From Acidobacteriaceae bacterium (GTDB lineage: Bacteria; Acidobacteriota; Terriglobia; Terriglobales; Acidobacteriaceae), in contig PLUW01000071.1 in assembly GCA_003162935.1 (NCBI GenBank), forward strand, positions 300 through 44,209: a stretch of 43,910 bases of DNA, given 5' to 3'. The notes beneath the pieces are model-generated. The model made no database searches. It had not been told where the DNA came from and saw nothing but the letters and a program-made list of their open reading frames with translations. How positions within the stretch are numbered: the first letter of the stretch is position 1; each line of letters starts with the position of its first letter. A program made the position numbers and the translations under genes. This document shows, piece by piece, positions 26,452 to 36,490 of the stretch.

Positions 26452-27666
26452 TTACCCGAGAATCCCCATCTTCTTTCCCACGCGCTGCAACACTCCAAGC
26501 GCCTGCTGTAGTTCTTCTTTCGTGTGCGTGGCGGTCATGATGGTGCGGATACGGGCTTTACCTTCGGGGACCGTCGGAAAGGCGATGCCGGTTCCGAGTA
26601 CTCCTTCTTTGAATAACTCGCGGGAGAAAGCCATGGTCAAGCGTCCGTCGCCGATGATGATGGGAGTGATTGGGGTTTCGCTGGCGGGAGTGGTTTGGCC
26701 TCCGATGTTGAAGCCGAGCAGGCCGAGTTCTTTTTTCCAGAAGCGGGTGTTGGCCCAGAGTTGCTCCATCCACTGTGGTTCGGTTTCGAGAACGTCGAAG
26801 GCCGCAATGCAGGTCGCGGCAACGGATGGCGGATGCGAGGTAGAAAACAGAAATGGGCGCGCGCGGTGGCAGAGAAAATCGATCAGATCGCGAGTGCCAC
26901 AGACGTATCCACCGAGAGCGCCGATCGCTTTTGACAAGGTGCCGACCTGAATGTCAACGCGCCCGTGAATTCCGAAGTGATCGACGGTGCCGCGGCCCTG
27001 GCGGCCCAGGACGCCGGAGGCGTGGGCGTCATCGACCATCATGATGGCTCCGTATTTTTCGGCGGCATCGCAGAGGCCGGGCAGCGGGCCAATGTCGCCG
27101 TCCATGGAGAAGACGCCGTCAGAGATCAGCAGCTTCTTTCCCGGCTCGTTCTTCACGCTCGCGAGTTGCTCTTCGGCGTGGGCCACATCCTTGTGGCGGA
27201 AGACCAAGATCTTTGCGCGGGACAGGCGGCAGCCATCGATGATGGAGGCGTGATTGAGTTCGTCGGAGATGATGTAGTCGTCTTTGCCGAGGAAGGACGA
27301 AACTGTGCCTGCATTGGCTGTGAACCCCGACTGGAAGACCACGCAGGCCTCGACGTTCTTGAAGCGCGCGATTTTTTCTTCCAACTCCATGTGAATCTTC
27401 ATGGTGCCGGCGATGGTGCGGACGGCGCCCGACCCTACGCCGTATTTGCGCGTGGCTTCGAGGGCGGCTTCGCGCAGCTTGGGATGGGTGGTAAAGCCGA
27501 GATAATTGTTCGAGGCGAGATTGATAACGCGCTTGCCGTCGAAAGTGCAGACGGGCGCCTGTTCGTCATCGAGGACTCGCAGTTTGAAGTGAGTGCCCTT
27601 CGCTTTGAGTTCGTCGAGTTGATCGGTGAGGAATGAAAGCGGATTGGTGCGCGTGGCAGTGGGCAT
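26452..27666 (-). CDS. kbl: Glycine C-acetyltransferase / 8-amino-7-oxononanoate synthase family
   Basis: NLASNNYLGFTTHPKLREAALEATRKYGVGSGAVRTIAGT; SDELNHASIIDGCRLSRA; VDDAHASGVLGRQGRGT; GTLSKAIGALGGYV. KBL versus AONS not certain. Confidence 0.9.
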   Translation of the reverse strand: MPTATRTNPLSFLTDQLDELKAKGTHFKLRVLDDEQAPVCTFDGKRVINLASNNYLGFTTHPKLREAALEATRKYGVGSGAVRTIAGTMKIHMELEEKIARFKNVEACVVFQSGFTANAGTVSSFLGKDDYIISDELNHASIIDGCRLSRAKILVFRHKDVAHAEEQLASVKNEPGKKLLISDGVFSMDGDIGPLPGLCDAAEKYGAIMMVDDAHASGVLGRQGRGTVDHFGIHGRVDIQVGTLSKAIGALGGYVCGTRDLIDFLCHRARPFLFSTSHPPSVAATCIAAFDVLETEPQWMEQLWANTRFWKKELGLLGFNIGGQTTPASETPITPIIIGDGRLTMAFSRELFKEGVLGTGIAFPTVPEGKARIRTIMTATHTKEELQQALGVLQRVGKKMGILG

Positions 27667-27768
27667 GGCTTACCTCGGGTCAGCTGCTTAGAGCTTAATC
27701 AGTCTAATACCGGCACGGCAAGTTTGTGAGGGTGGAAGATCGAAAGACGAGACTAGTGTTTGAGGAAA

Positions 27769-28716
27769 TTAGGGCGTGGCATATTCCGGCGACTGCGGCG
27801 GACGATTCAGCGCGAGCCCGCCGTTGCTGACAGAAGAGGGAAACTTGATGGAAACGGCGTCCTGACCGTGGAATCGGATGGTCACTCTGGTTTCAGCTTC
27901 GACGGCATCGCCATTCAGCGCATGTTGAGTGTAGTGCCAGAACCGGACGGCCTGAACCGCAGCCTCGGCCAAAATCCGATTGCCGCTCAATACGTGAATT
28001 TCCTTAACCCGGCCATCGGTTGCGATCACAACCTTCATGGCGACTTCGCCGGCAAGTTTGGTGTCCGGGGTGGCCGGATAAATGACACGGCCCGGCGGCG
28101 CCTCCGCCACCTGCATGCGGCTTGAACTTTGGCCGCCGTCCTCTTTAAAGAAAGTGACTCGGACATTGCCGTAAGGCCGCGGATTCCATGAAACCACCGG
28201 CGCGACCACCCCTGGAGCCGATGCTGGCAGGGGCATGATCCCAGCTTGGTCGTAGTTCTTTAGAATCCAACGACCGGCGAACGCGAGCAACGACACCGCC
28301 AGTACAAGGCTGGCAGCAACGCCGATCCAACGCATTTGCGGATTTGCGAACTTCGCCGCATGAAGACGGATTGAACTGGGCTGGAGAGGCTCTTGCCGCG
28401 TAAGTTGGTGGGGAAGATCAATTCCCCAAACTTTTGTTTCGTACGCCACTGACTCGATGCCGGCCTGCATCTCACCGGGACCGAGTTCCTTGGTCCAAAT
28501 CACCCGGAACTGAGATCTGTTTTTCCCCCGCTGTAACGTGATGGTCTGACCGGTCTGTAGCGGATTGTGTAATCCGCCCAACCGTCCCCCGATGGGGCTG
28601 ATGTCCAGCGTATGGGCAAGCTGAGCCGCGGCGCTATGATCAGTCTCGTTGCCGGGCCAGACTCGCAACGGCAGCACCATTCGGGTGCGCTGATAACGTT
28701 GTACTCCTGGAGGCAT
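27769..28716 (-). CDS. PilZ-like domain / TM / TonB C-terminal domain protein
   Basis: N-term RYQRTRMVLPLRVWPGNE...LDISPIGGRLGGL (PilZ-like); TM WIGVAASLVLAVSLLAFAGRWIL; GEVAMKVVIATDGRVKEIHVLSGNRILAEAAVQAVRFWHY (TonB C-term). Confidence 0.8.
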   Translation of the reverse strand: MPPGVQRYQRTRMVLPLRVWPGNETDHSAAAQLAHTLDISPIGGRLGGLHNPLQTGQTITLQRGKNRSQFRVIWTKELGPGEMQAGIESVAYETKVWGIDLPHQLTRQEPLQPSSIRLHAAKFANPQMRWIGVAASLVLAVSLLAFAGRWILKNYDQAGIMPLPASAPGVVAPVVSWNPRPYGNVRVTFFKEDGGQSSSRMQVAEAPPGRVIYPATPDTKLAGEVAMKVVIATDGRVKEIHVLSGNRILAEAAVQAVRFWHYTQHALNGDAVEAETRVTIRFHGQDAVSIKFPSSVSNGGLALNRPPQSPEYATP

Positions 28717-28869
28717 CGACTACAGACTACGTCCATTCGGTTGGCGCACCAAGTTACCTAGGTTATCGGCATCCGCGAAGCGGCCATCTGCAGAAAGCGA
28801 ACCGGCATCGGGGCGGTAGACGGCAACGCGGCTTGTGTCGGGGCCACGCCCGGTGTTGGGGTCTCTGCG

Positions 28870-31476
28870 CTAAGGCCCGTTTTGCAACGCCGCTCGCAAT
28901 GCGGCTTCCACACGTTTCAGGTGCTCTGGCGCCAGTTTCTTCCGGTTCGTGGTGAGATAGAAGACATCGATCGCCATTTGCCCTTCGGTATCGATGAGGG
29001 CAATTTCGATGTTGCACTTGTGATTTGCAAAGCAGGAGGCGACGGTGTGCAAAAGCCCCGGGCGGTCCTGTGCGACCACCTGTACCAGTGTGCTGTTGGA
29101 AGAGCATTGGTCGTCGAACTGAATCGACGTCTTGATCTTGACCTTGGGAGTACCTTTCTTCTCCTCGGCTTGCAGGCGGCTTTTCAGCATGGGTTCCAGA
29201 TCTGCTTCTCCCATCAAGACGTCGCTGATGCCGCGCTTGAAGCGCTCCCATTCCGAGAGATTCAGTTCCAGAGTCCGGAAGCGGTCGGTGAAATAGAATG
29301 CGTCGACGACGGTTCCAGCCAAGTTCGAAAACGCTGTCGCCTTCACGATATTCATACCCCATGCGGCCAAGGCTCCGGCCACCTTGCCGAAAAGAAAGGG
29401 ACGGTCGTTGGTAACCAGGGTCAGTTCGAACCAATGGCGGCCGCGCTTGAGATCCAACTGGATGGGATGTTTCCCCAGGTTTTCCGACATTTCCAGATGA
29501 TGAAGCACTTCGCTGGCGGCATAGGTTTTCAAGTAGCGCTGCGGCAAGCCCTCCAGAAAAGCCTTCACTTTTTTGCCGGCGGTGGGAGCCAGAGTTCGCA
29601 GGCGGGTCATTTTCTCGTCGTTGGCATCGGCATCCAGGTGGAGTCTCTGGTCCACGTTGCGATTCAGTTGGTTCGCGGCGGAAATGTACAGTTGCCAGAC
29701 ATTCTCAGCTTTCCAGGGAGTCAGGGCGTCGGGATTGACCGCCTTGATGTCCGCGTAGGTAAACAGGCAGAGCATCTTCAGCCGTTCGGGAGTTCCCACT
29801 TTGTCCGCGAATGCAGCGACGGTTGCCGAATCGAAGATATCGCGGCGGAGCGCCGCCGACATTTCCAGGTGATTGCCAATCAGAAAGAGCACCGTTTCGC
29901 GCTCCGACGGCTCCAGATCCAGACGCTCCAGGCATCGTTCCGCAATCGCCAGGCTGCCCACGACGTGATTGTCGGAAGGTTCCCCTTTGCCGGTGTCGTG
30001 CAACAGGAGAGACAAGTAGAGCAATTCTGGCTGCTCCAGTTCGGCGAGAATCTCGGCATAGTGCTTTTCCCATTCCGAGCGCGCCTGCCGCAGCCGGTGC
30101 AAGTTCTCGATTGCCAGGAAGGAGTGTTCATCGACGGTGAAGCGATGATAGAAGTCGCGCACCACCAGGGCATCGATCGCTTTCAGTTCCGGCAGGAGCA
30201 GCGTAAGCAAGCGCAGCGAATGCATGGCGCGCAACGCCTGGGCGGCATGCGGTTGGGCCAGGATTTCACCCAAGTACAGCCACAGCTCCGCTCCTCTCGG
30301 CGGCGTGGCTGCCAGGGATGGCAGCACGCGCTCAATCTTGTTTTCCGTGGTCGTGCTCAGCCGCACGTCATGATGGGCGACGAAATGGAAAAGCCGGAGC
30401 AGGACCTCGGGATCTTGCAGGGCGGACGACTGACGCAGGAAAACCAGGCCATCGACCACGGAAAAGTCGGCGTCGGAGACTCGCGACCGCAAGTTGTGAA
30501 AGTGGCGCGAAAGCGGGGACCAGGCCGCCGGGATTTCGTCCAGCAACTGGGTTGCGGTGCGATGAATCGAGCGGGCGTGGCCGAAATAAATCCGCATCCA
30601 GTCGGCGGCCGAGAGTCCTTGCGAATCGTACATTCCGATCCCGAGTTTGGCGGCTTCTTCCTGTGCCTCCCAGGACAGAAGGTTGTCGTCTCGACCGGAG
30701 CGAAGGTGCAGGAAGCACCGCACTGACATCAGAAAATCGAGTGCGGGCTCGAACTGTTTGCGCACGGCGGCGGACAGCGGTGAATTGGGATCCGGCCAGT
30801 CGTGCAGCTTGTCGATGGAGGAGAGCAGGCTGAGCCACAGCGCCACATTGCAATCCCGCAGACCGCCGGGGGTGTCCTTGACGTTCGGTTCGAGATGGAA
30901 AACCGTGTTGCCGAACTTTTCATGGCGCGAGCGGGTAACGTCATCCAGCCGCTGCAAGAGAGACTGTGCCTCTCGCGTCATCAACTTTGGAATAATTTTG
31001 TCGTGCAACCGCGCGAAGAGATCGGCATCGCCAGCGAGATAGCGGCAGTCCAGCAGCGAGATGGCGAACTCGACATTGGCGGGATCGAAGCGGTCGCACT
31101 CTTGCAGGGTGCGGGTAGCCGGGCTCACCTTCAGGCGCAGATCCCACAGCCCCTGCGAAAACTCTCGAATCCTATCTTTGAAAGCCTGCTCGGTTTCACG
31201 GTCGGCGTGAAGAAACAGCAGATCGAGGTCAGAGTGGGGAAACAGCCACTTCCGCCCGAATCCCCCCAGGGCGACCAGTGTGAAATTCCGGGGGCCTCGT
31301 TCCTCTGGATCGATCATTTCCGTCCAGAGACGGAGAGCAATCTGTTCCACCAGCGCAGTCCGCTGGGTGACGGCTGCGCAGCCATTTCCGGTGGACGCAA
31401 ACTCTTGCCGAATTCGCGCCGATTCCTCGGCGTAAAGATCGCGTAACTCGCTGCTCGATGAGCTTGCCGTGGTCAT
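28870..31476 (-). CDS. glnD: [Protein-PII] uridylyltransferase / UR enzyme
   Basis: LGGFGRKWLFPHSDLDLLFLH nucleotidyltransferase; SLLLHDTGKGEPSDNHVVGS HD motif; two C-terminal ACT regions. Confidence 0.95.
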   Translation of the reverse strand: MTTASSSSSELRDLYAEESARIRQEFASTGNGCAAVTQRTALVEQIALRLWTEMIDPEERGPRNFTLVALGGFGRKWLFPHSDLDLLFLHADRETEQAFKDRIREFSQGLWDLRLKVSPATRTLQECDRFDPANVEFAISLLDCRYLAGDADLFARLHDKIIPKLMTREAQSLLQRLDDVTRSRHEKFGNTVFHLEPNVKDTPGGLRDCNVALWLSLLSSIDKLHDWPDPNSPLSAAVRKQFEPALDFLMSVRCFLHLRSGRDDNLLSWEAQEEAAKLGIGMYDSQGLSAADWMRIYFGHARSIHRTATQLLDEIPAAWSPLSRHFHNLRSRVSDADFSVVDGLVFLRQSSALQDPEVLLRLFHFVAHHDVRLSTTTENKIERVLPSLAATPPRGAELWLYLGEILAQPHAAQALRAMHSLRLLTLLLPELKAIDALVVRDFYHRFTVDEHSFLAIENLHRLRQARSEWEKHYAEILAELEQPELLYLSLLLHDTGKGEPSDNHVVGSLAIAERCLERLDLEPSERETVLFLIGNHLEMSAALRRDIFDSATVAAFADKVGTPERLKMLCLFTYADIKAVNPDALTPWKAENVWQLYISAANQLNRNVDQRLHLDADANDEKMTRLRTLAPTAGKKVKAFLEGLPQRYLKTYAASEVLHHLEMSENLGKHPIQLDLKRGRHWFELTLVTNDRPFLFGKVAGALAAWGMNIVKATAFSNLAGTVVDAFYFTDRFRTLELNLSEWERFKRGISDVLMGEADLEPMLKSRLQAEEKKGTPKVKIKTSIQFDDQCSSNSTLVQVVAQDRPGLLHTVASCFANHKCNIEIALIDTEGQMAIDVFYLTTNRKKLAPEHLKRVEAALRAALQNGP

Positions 31477-31568
31477 GCTGGTTGATCCGGGCCAAACCGC
31501 ACGCCCTTAGCAGCGTACTTGTTGGGGATGCGAAATCGATCGATGCTCCGGGAGTGCCTCCGGCAGCG

Positions 31569-31907
31569 TCATAGAGCGCCTTCTCCGCGTTCATCATTAC
31601 GGATCCGGATGACCTCCTCCACGCGCGAGAGAAAGATCTTTCCGTCCCCGATTTTGCCGGTGCGGGCTGCCAAGGAGATGGCCTGCACCACTTTCTCAAC
31701 CATGGTGTCGGCGATCACCAGTTCTAGCTTAATCTTTGGAATGAGATCGACGGTGTATTCCCGTCCCCGATAGAACTCGGTGTGCCCCTTCTGTCTTCCG
31801 TGGCCGCGGGCCTCGAGCACGGTCATTCCCTCGACCCCAATCTCGTGCAGCGAATTCTTTACGCTCTCCAGCTTGGAGACTTGGATGATTGCTTCGACTT
31901 TAGTCAT
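31569..31907 (-). CDS. glnB: Nitrogen regulatory protein PII
   Basis: 112 aa; EFYRGREYTVDLIPKIKLELV T-loop; TGKIGDGKIFLSRVEEVIRIRNDERGEGAL. Confidence 0.96.
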   Translation of the reverse strand: MTKVEAIIQVSKLESVKNSLHEIGVEGMTVLEARGHGRQKGHTEFYRGREYTVDLIPKIKLELVIADTMVEKVVQAISLAARTGKIGDGKIFLSRVEEVIRIRNDERGEGAL

Positions 31908-31919
31908 CGCCGGTTCAGC

Positions 31920-33509
31920 CTAGTAATTCTCTTTCTCCCGCAGCATCGCGGATTCGGTTCCCAATCCCACGGGCGTGCCCGCGGAAGAAATTACGTATTC
32001 CGGATACGCGGAGATTCCATGCTCATGCAAGTCTAGACCGTAAAGTTCTCCTTCGGCCGACACACGCAGCGTGCCGGTCGCGTTCACCAGGTACATAACT
32101 GCGTAAGCAACCACAAAAGTAGCGGTTGTAATGATGAGGCTCCCGAGCGCCTGCGCGAGCAGCAACTGTACGCTACCTCCGTAAAACAGGCCCTTCAGAG
32201 CGCCGGAGTTGTCTGGCGCAACCGGGCCGGTGGATCCGTACTTTCCGCAGGCAAACAAGCCCAACGAGAGAGTTCCCCAGATTCCGCACAGACCATGCAC
32301 AGGAACCGCGCCGATGGGATCGTCAATGCGCAGCCACTCCAGCAATTCGACGCCGGCGACGACGAGAACCCCAGCCACGCCGCCCAGAAGAATCGCTCCA
32401 GTTGGACTCACCCAGTAACAGGGACAAGTGATGGCCACCAACCCAGCGAGGAATCCGTTGATGGTAAAGCTCACATCCCACTTCCGATTCGGGATGTACG
32501 CGTAAATCATTGCCGTCAAGCCGGCAGCGCAAGCGGCCAGCGTGGTGTTGGTCGCCACCCGGCCGATGCCCTCGAAATCCATGGCGGAGAGCGTGCTCCC
32601 GGGATTGAAGCCGTACCAGCCGAACCACAAGAGCAGGCCGCCGGTGGCGGCAATCGTCAAGTCATGCGGCAGCATGGGACCGCCGCCGTCACGCTTAAAT
32701 CTGCGGCCGAGCCGCGGACCCAGAACGATGGAGCCGGCCAGCGCGATGACACCTCCGATGGTATGCACGACGGTGGATCCAGCAAAGTCGTGAAAGCCTG
32801 TCCCCAGAGACGGAAAGAGGTGACCGTCGCTGCCCATCAAGGCGAGGAAACCGTCAGGCCCCCAGGCCCAGTGACCGATGATTGGGTAAATGAAACCAGA
32901 GACGGCGAAGCTGTACAGCAGGTCGCCGACAAAACCGGTGCGGCCGATCATGGCTCCGGAAGTGATGGTGGAGCAGGTATCCGCAAAGGCAAACTGGAAG
33001 AGCCAGAATGCCAGAAACGACACTCCAGTCGTCTCGTAGGTTGCCGGCACGTCTTTCAGGAAGAACCAATGGTAGCCAATGAAGCCATTGCCGTGGCTGA
33101 ACATGAACGAGAAGCCGAAGGCATAGAACAGGAGGCCGCACAGGCAGGTGTCGACGATGCATTCCATGAGGACGTTCACCGTCTCGCGGGAGCGGCAGAA
33201 GCCGGCCTCCAGCATGGTGAATCCGACCTGCATGCCGAACACCAGGAACGCGGCGATCAGGGTCCATACCGTGTTAATCGGATTGACGATGTTGGCGGCT
33301 TTGACCTCCGCATCGGCCGCATACACCCGCCCAAAGAACAAGCCTGAAACTGTGATGATGAGAAGCAGAACCACGACGACGCCCATCGCCTTGCCAAGGA
33401 GCAAAAGCTTCCCATAGCGTTGCCACTCCGGATCTCGCAGACGGATGGCCAGACGAAAAAATCTCTTCGCGAGAGACAGTTTCCTCCGTTGCCGCGGGAA
33501 GGCAGACAT
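31920..33509 (-). CDS. amtB: Ammonium transporter
   Basis: FGMQVGFTMLEAGFCRSRETVNVLMECIVDTCL; DFAGSTVVHTIGGVIALAGSIVLGPR; DDPIGAVPVHGLCGIWGTLSLGLFA. Confidence 0.96.
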   Translation of the reverse strand: MSAFPRQRRKLSLAKRFFRLAIRLRDPEWQRYGKLLLLGKAMGVVVVLLLIITVSGLFFGRVYAADAEVKAANIVNPINTVWTLIAAFLVFGMQVGFTMLEAGFCRSRETVNVLMECIVDTCLCGLLFYAFGFSFMFSHGNGFIGYHWFFLKDVPATYETTGVSFLAFWLFQFAFADTCSTITSGAMIGRTGFVGDLLYSFAVSGFIYPIIGHWAWGPDGFLALMGSDGHLFPSLGTGFHDFAGSTVVHTIGGVIALAGSIVLGPRLGRRFKRDGGGPMLPHDLTIAATGGLLLWFGWYGFNPGSTLSAMDFEGIGRVATNTTLAACAAGLTAMIYAYIPNRKWDVSFTINGFLAGLVAITCPCYWVSPTGAILLGGVAGVLVVAGVELLEWLRIDDPIGAVPVHGLCGIWGTLSLGLFACGKYGSTGPVAPDNSGALKGLFYGGSVQLLLAQALGSLIITTATFVVAYAVMYLVNATGTLRVSAEGELYGLDLHEHGISAYPEYVISSAGTPVGLGTESAMLREKENY

Positions 33510-33663
33510 CTTATTGCTCCTTAGCAGGTTTTGGGGAACTACACTTCACGAGCGCTGCTCGCCTTCTACCCTAGCCTCAGGCGCAGACGAACTTGGCAAA
33601 ATGGCGGTGAATCATGCGCGACGGCAAGAACCAATCCGCTCTCCGTCCAATGCATAGTTCTTA

Positions 33664-34055
33664 TCACACGAATAAGAAATATCTCTGCACTTTAAATTTA
33701 TGGAGAACATAAGCGGGATTTATTCCCGCCGCACTCGAGATCGTGAGGTTCGCCACTGCGGCCAAACATGAGTGGGTTGGTCGGCGAACCCTCTGCAGAT
33801 TGTGCCCCATCCTGAAGCAGGAAGTTCGTGATCGCGGATCGCAGATCTCTATCCGGGCAAGCCTACGGGTCCGACCACTCTGAGTTCGAAGCTCGGTGAT
33901 CGTTATGGCGGCGGATCCCGTGGCAGCGGTGGCGCTGGCCGTCAGGGTCAGCGTACTGCCGCTCGTGGCAGGATTGGGGCTGAACGCTGCCGTCATGCCG
34001 TTGGGTAAGCCCGTCGCCGAAAGAGTGACGTTGCCGCTGAAGCCGGATCATCCGC
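33664..34055 (-). pseudogene. Remnant of an Ig-like-repeat secreted protein
   Basis: Minus strand reads GFSGNVTLSATGLPNGMTAAFSPNPATSGSTLTLTASATAATGSAAITIT in one frame, but no N-terminus or continuous long ORF remains. Confidence 0.65.
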
Positions 34056-34215
34056 TTCGTGCTATCCGGGCTATGAAAAAGTCGAGAGCAGTGTGCTACA
34101 GTTTGTCGAAATCTCTGGTTGCGGTTTCAGGAAGCGGTTATTCCACTCGAGATGTCACCGCAAATCGGCGGTTGTGGTGGCGGTCGAAGACTTTACAGGG
34201 AAGGATGACGAGGAC

Positions 34216-35985
34216 ATGGGTGGGCGGTTTCCAGGTGTTTCTCGGCGTGAGTTCTTTAGGTATCCGCTAGCAGCATCGGCGATAGCGTTACTCGAACGAG
34301 CGGGTTTTGGGCGGACTCGATCGGGCAATCAGACACTTCCGGTACAGGAACAGTCGGATCTGTTGATCCGCAATGCGCGAGTCTACACCGTAGAAAAGGA
34401 TCGCCCGTGGGCCCAAGCCGTCGCGATTAAGGGCGACCGAATCGAATGGGTGGGAGCCGATGGCGACGCACTTGGACGTGTTTCGTCAAAGGCAAAGGTA
34501 ATCGATGCCGGGGGCCGGCTCGTATTACCGGGTTTCATCGACAGCCATAACCACATTGACTCGGGTTCCGATCCCGACATTCTTTCGCTCTTCGGCGCAC
34601 CGTCTCTCAGCGAGATACAGGAAAGGGTCAGAAAATTCTCCAGCGAACGGCCGGATCTGAAGTGGATACAAGCGGAAGGGTGGAATTATTCGATCTTTGG
34701 CGATGGCGGCTTACCAAGGAGCAGCGACCTCGAAGGGTTGACTGGGGGACGTCCCGCTTTCCTTGTTGCTTACGACGGCCACACGATTTGGGTGAATAAG
34801 GCAGCCCTTCACGAGTTTGGAGTCACCAAGAACAACCACTCGCCTGATGTACAAAAAGATCCACACACGGGAGAGCCCACAGGAATTCTCATAGGTTTTT
34901 CAAGTGGCGTCTCCGAGGGATATCTAAAACATCTGCCTTCCCGCTCCGATACGCAGGAATACCAGAGCCTGCAGACAAACTTCGCCATGGCCTCGGGATT
35001 TGGTATTACCACGGTCATAGAACCCCAGTGCACGTTGCAGCATCTGAAAATGTACGACCACGCGCGCCAACGCGGCGAACTTCCGGTTCGCATGCAGGTT
35101 GCCCTTTATCATCGGCAGCACACGCCCGCGAGCCAGATCGATCACTTCAGCCAAGTACGACACACTTTCAATAACGACGACAAACTGCGCATTTCCGCTG
35201 TAAAGCTGTATAGCGACGATGTGATTGAACCGCACACCGCGGCCATGCTGGCCCCTTACACGGATCGCCCAGGCGCTACGGGCAAACTGCTCTGGGCTCC
35301 GAGCGAGTTCAACGATGTGGCGGCAAGGATTGACCGGCTAGGATTCCAGATTTTTATCCATGCGACTGGCGACCGCGGAATACGAACGGCGTTGGATGCG
35401 ATTGAGCATGCTCAGCGGGTGAACGGTCGCCGTGACTGCCGCCATCAAGTCATTCATGACGAGTGCCTGTCGCCTCAGGACATACCGCGCTACCACGGTT
35501 CAGGGATCGTTGCCTGCATGCAGCCCCGTCACTGTGCGCCGGACATTACCGGTCAGTGGGCGGCGGCCGTCGGGCCTGAACGTTCCAAGTACGCTTGGCC
35601 ATTTCGGAGTCTCCGCGATTCCGGCGCGATTCTGGCCTTTGGTAGCGACTGGGACGTGGCGGAGATGGACCCACTCATTGGCATCTACACAGCACTCACC
35701 CGAAAAGGCTTGGACGGGAAGCCAGAAGGTGGCTGGATTCGAGATCAGACGATCGACTTGGAGACTGCGATTCGCGGCTACACGATCAACGGTGCTTACG
35801 CAAACTTCGCTGAGGCAAACCGTGGTTCGATTGTTCCCGGAAAATATGCCGACCTAATTATGTTGTCCGACAATCTGTTCTCGATACCACCCGAGAAAAT
35901 TAGGGATGCGCACGTGCTTTTGACCTTAGTCGGTGGACGGGAGATATATCGCTCGCCGGACGGCCATTCCATTCTTCAAAAGTAA
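34216..35985 (+). CDS. Amidohydrolase family (YtcJ-like) protein with Tat-like leader
   Basis: SRREFFRYPLAASAIAL leader; DLLIRNARVYTVEKDRPWAQAVAIKGDRIEWVG; RLVLPGFIDSHNHIDSG; AFGSDWDVAEMDP; PGKYADLIML. Confidence 0.9.
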   Translation: MGGRFPGVSRREFFRYPLAASAIALLERAGFGRTRSGNQTLPVQEQSDLLIRNARVYTVEKDRPWAQAVAIKGDRIEWVGADGDALGRVSSKAKVIDAGGRLVLPGFIDSHNHIDSGSDPDILSLFGAPSLSEIQERVRKFSSERPDLKWIQAEGWNYSIFGDGGLPRSSDLEGLTGGRPAFLVAYDGHTIWVNKAALHEFGVTKNNHSPDVQKDPHTGEPTGILIGFSSGVSEGYLKHLPSRSDTQEYQSLQTNFAMASGFGITTVIEPQCTLQHLKMYDHARQRGELPVRMQVALYHRQHTPASQIDHFSQVRHTFNNDDKLRISAVKLYSDDVIEPHTAAMLAPYTDRPGATGKLLWAPSEFNDVAARIDRLGFQIFIHATGDRGIRTALDAIEHAQRVNGRRDCRHQVIHDECLSPQDIPRYHGSGIVACMQPRHCAPDITGQWAAAVGPERSKYAWPFRSLRDSGAILAFGSDWDVAEMDPLIGIYTALTRKGLDGKPEGGWIRDQTIDLETAIRGYTINGAYANFAEANRGSIVPGKYADLIMLSDNLFSIPPEKIRDAHVLLTLVGGREIYRSPDGHSILQK

Positions 35986-36038
35986 AGAGTTACAATGGGT
36001 TCCGCGGTTGGCAAGAAACTACTTCCCAGCGTGGGGTT

Positions 36039-36169
36039 TGCAGAGAAACTCTGCGGAATTTCTCTGCACCCCAGACTGTCTGGCGGAGTACCCAGTCTTG
36101 CGCTAACATTTCTCCGCCCGAATTCCCTGCTAACAGGGAATCTGCGATTTTTAGGCCCGAAAAATCGCA
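36039..36169. repeat. Cluster of three intergenic hairpins
   Basis: TGCAGAGAAA/TTTCTCTGCA (36039-36068), ATTCCCTG/CAGGGAAT (36122-36141), TGCGATTTTT/AAAAATCGCA (36143-36169); all stems perfect. Confidence 0.8.
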
Positions 36170-36179
36170 CTTCTTTTCT

Positions 36180-36490
36180 CTAGTAGGCGCATTCTGCTGG
36201 GATTGGCAGTCGACTGTGAAAAACAAACACTGCAGCATCAGATTTTAGGAACGAGAGTAGCTTCTCGGTGACGCGGTTTTCAATCTCTCGCGCCGGCAAA
36301 CGAATCGGGCCATTGAGTTTCGTAGCAGGGTTCTTGATGGAAAGTTGCGAAACATAATAGCGGTATCTCCGTCGCTTCTTGAAGGTGAAAGATGGCGTGA
36401 AGCGGTTGCCAATCTTGTCGGATCCGTTCTCCGGTGACTTCCCGTTCAAACTGAGCGAAGGAAAGCAGAACATTGCCGATAACATCGCGC
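36180..36490 (-). pseudogene. Degenerate site-specific serine recombinase
   Basis: NVLLSFAQFEREVTGERIR (36415-36486 region) in one frame, then TFKKRRRYRYYVSQLSIKNPATKLNGPIRLPAREIENRVTEKLLSFL (from 36386) in another; the intervening recombinase domain is missing. Confidence 0.8.

Noticed and set aside
28720-28869. In-frame 49-codon open extension after the glnD stop (RRDPNTGRGPDTSRVAVYRPDAGSL...)
   Set aside because: Could suggest stop readthrough, but there is no recoding signal and the C-terminus before the stop already looks complete; likely chance or decayed sequence.
28882-30726. 614-aa plus-strand ORF
   Set aside because: Antisense of glnD; no independent RBS or motif evidence.
32295-33347. 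350-aa plus-strand ORF
   Set aside because: Antisense of amtB, a well-supported gene.
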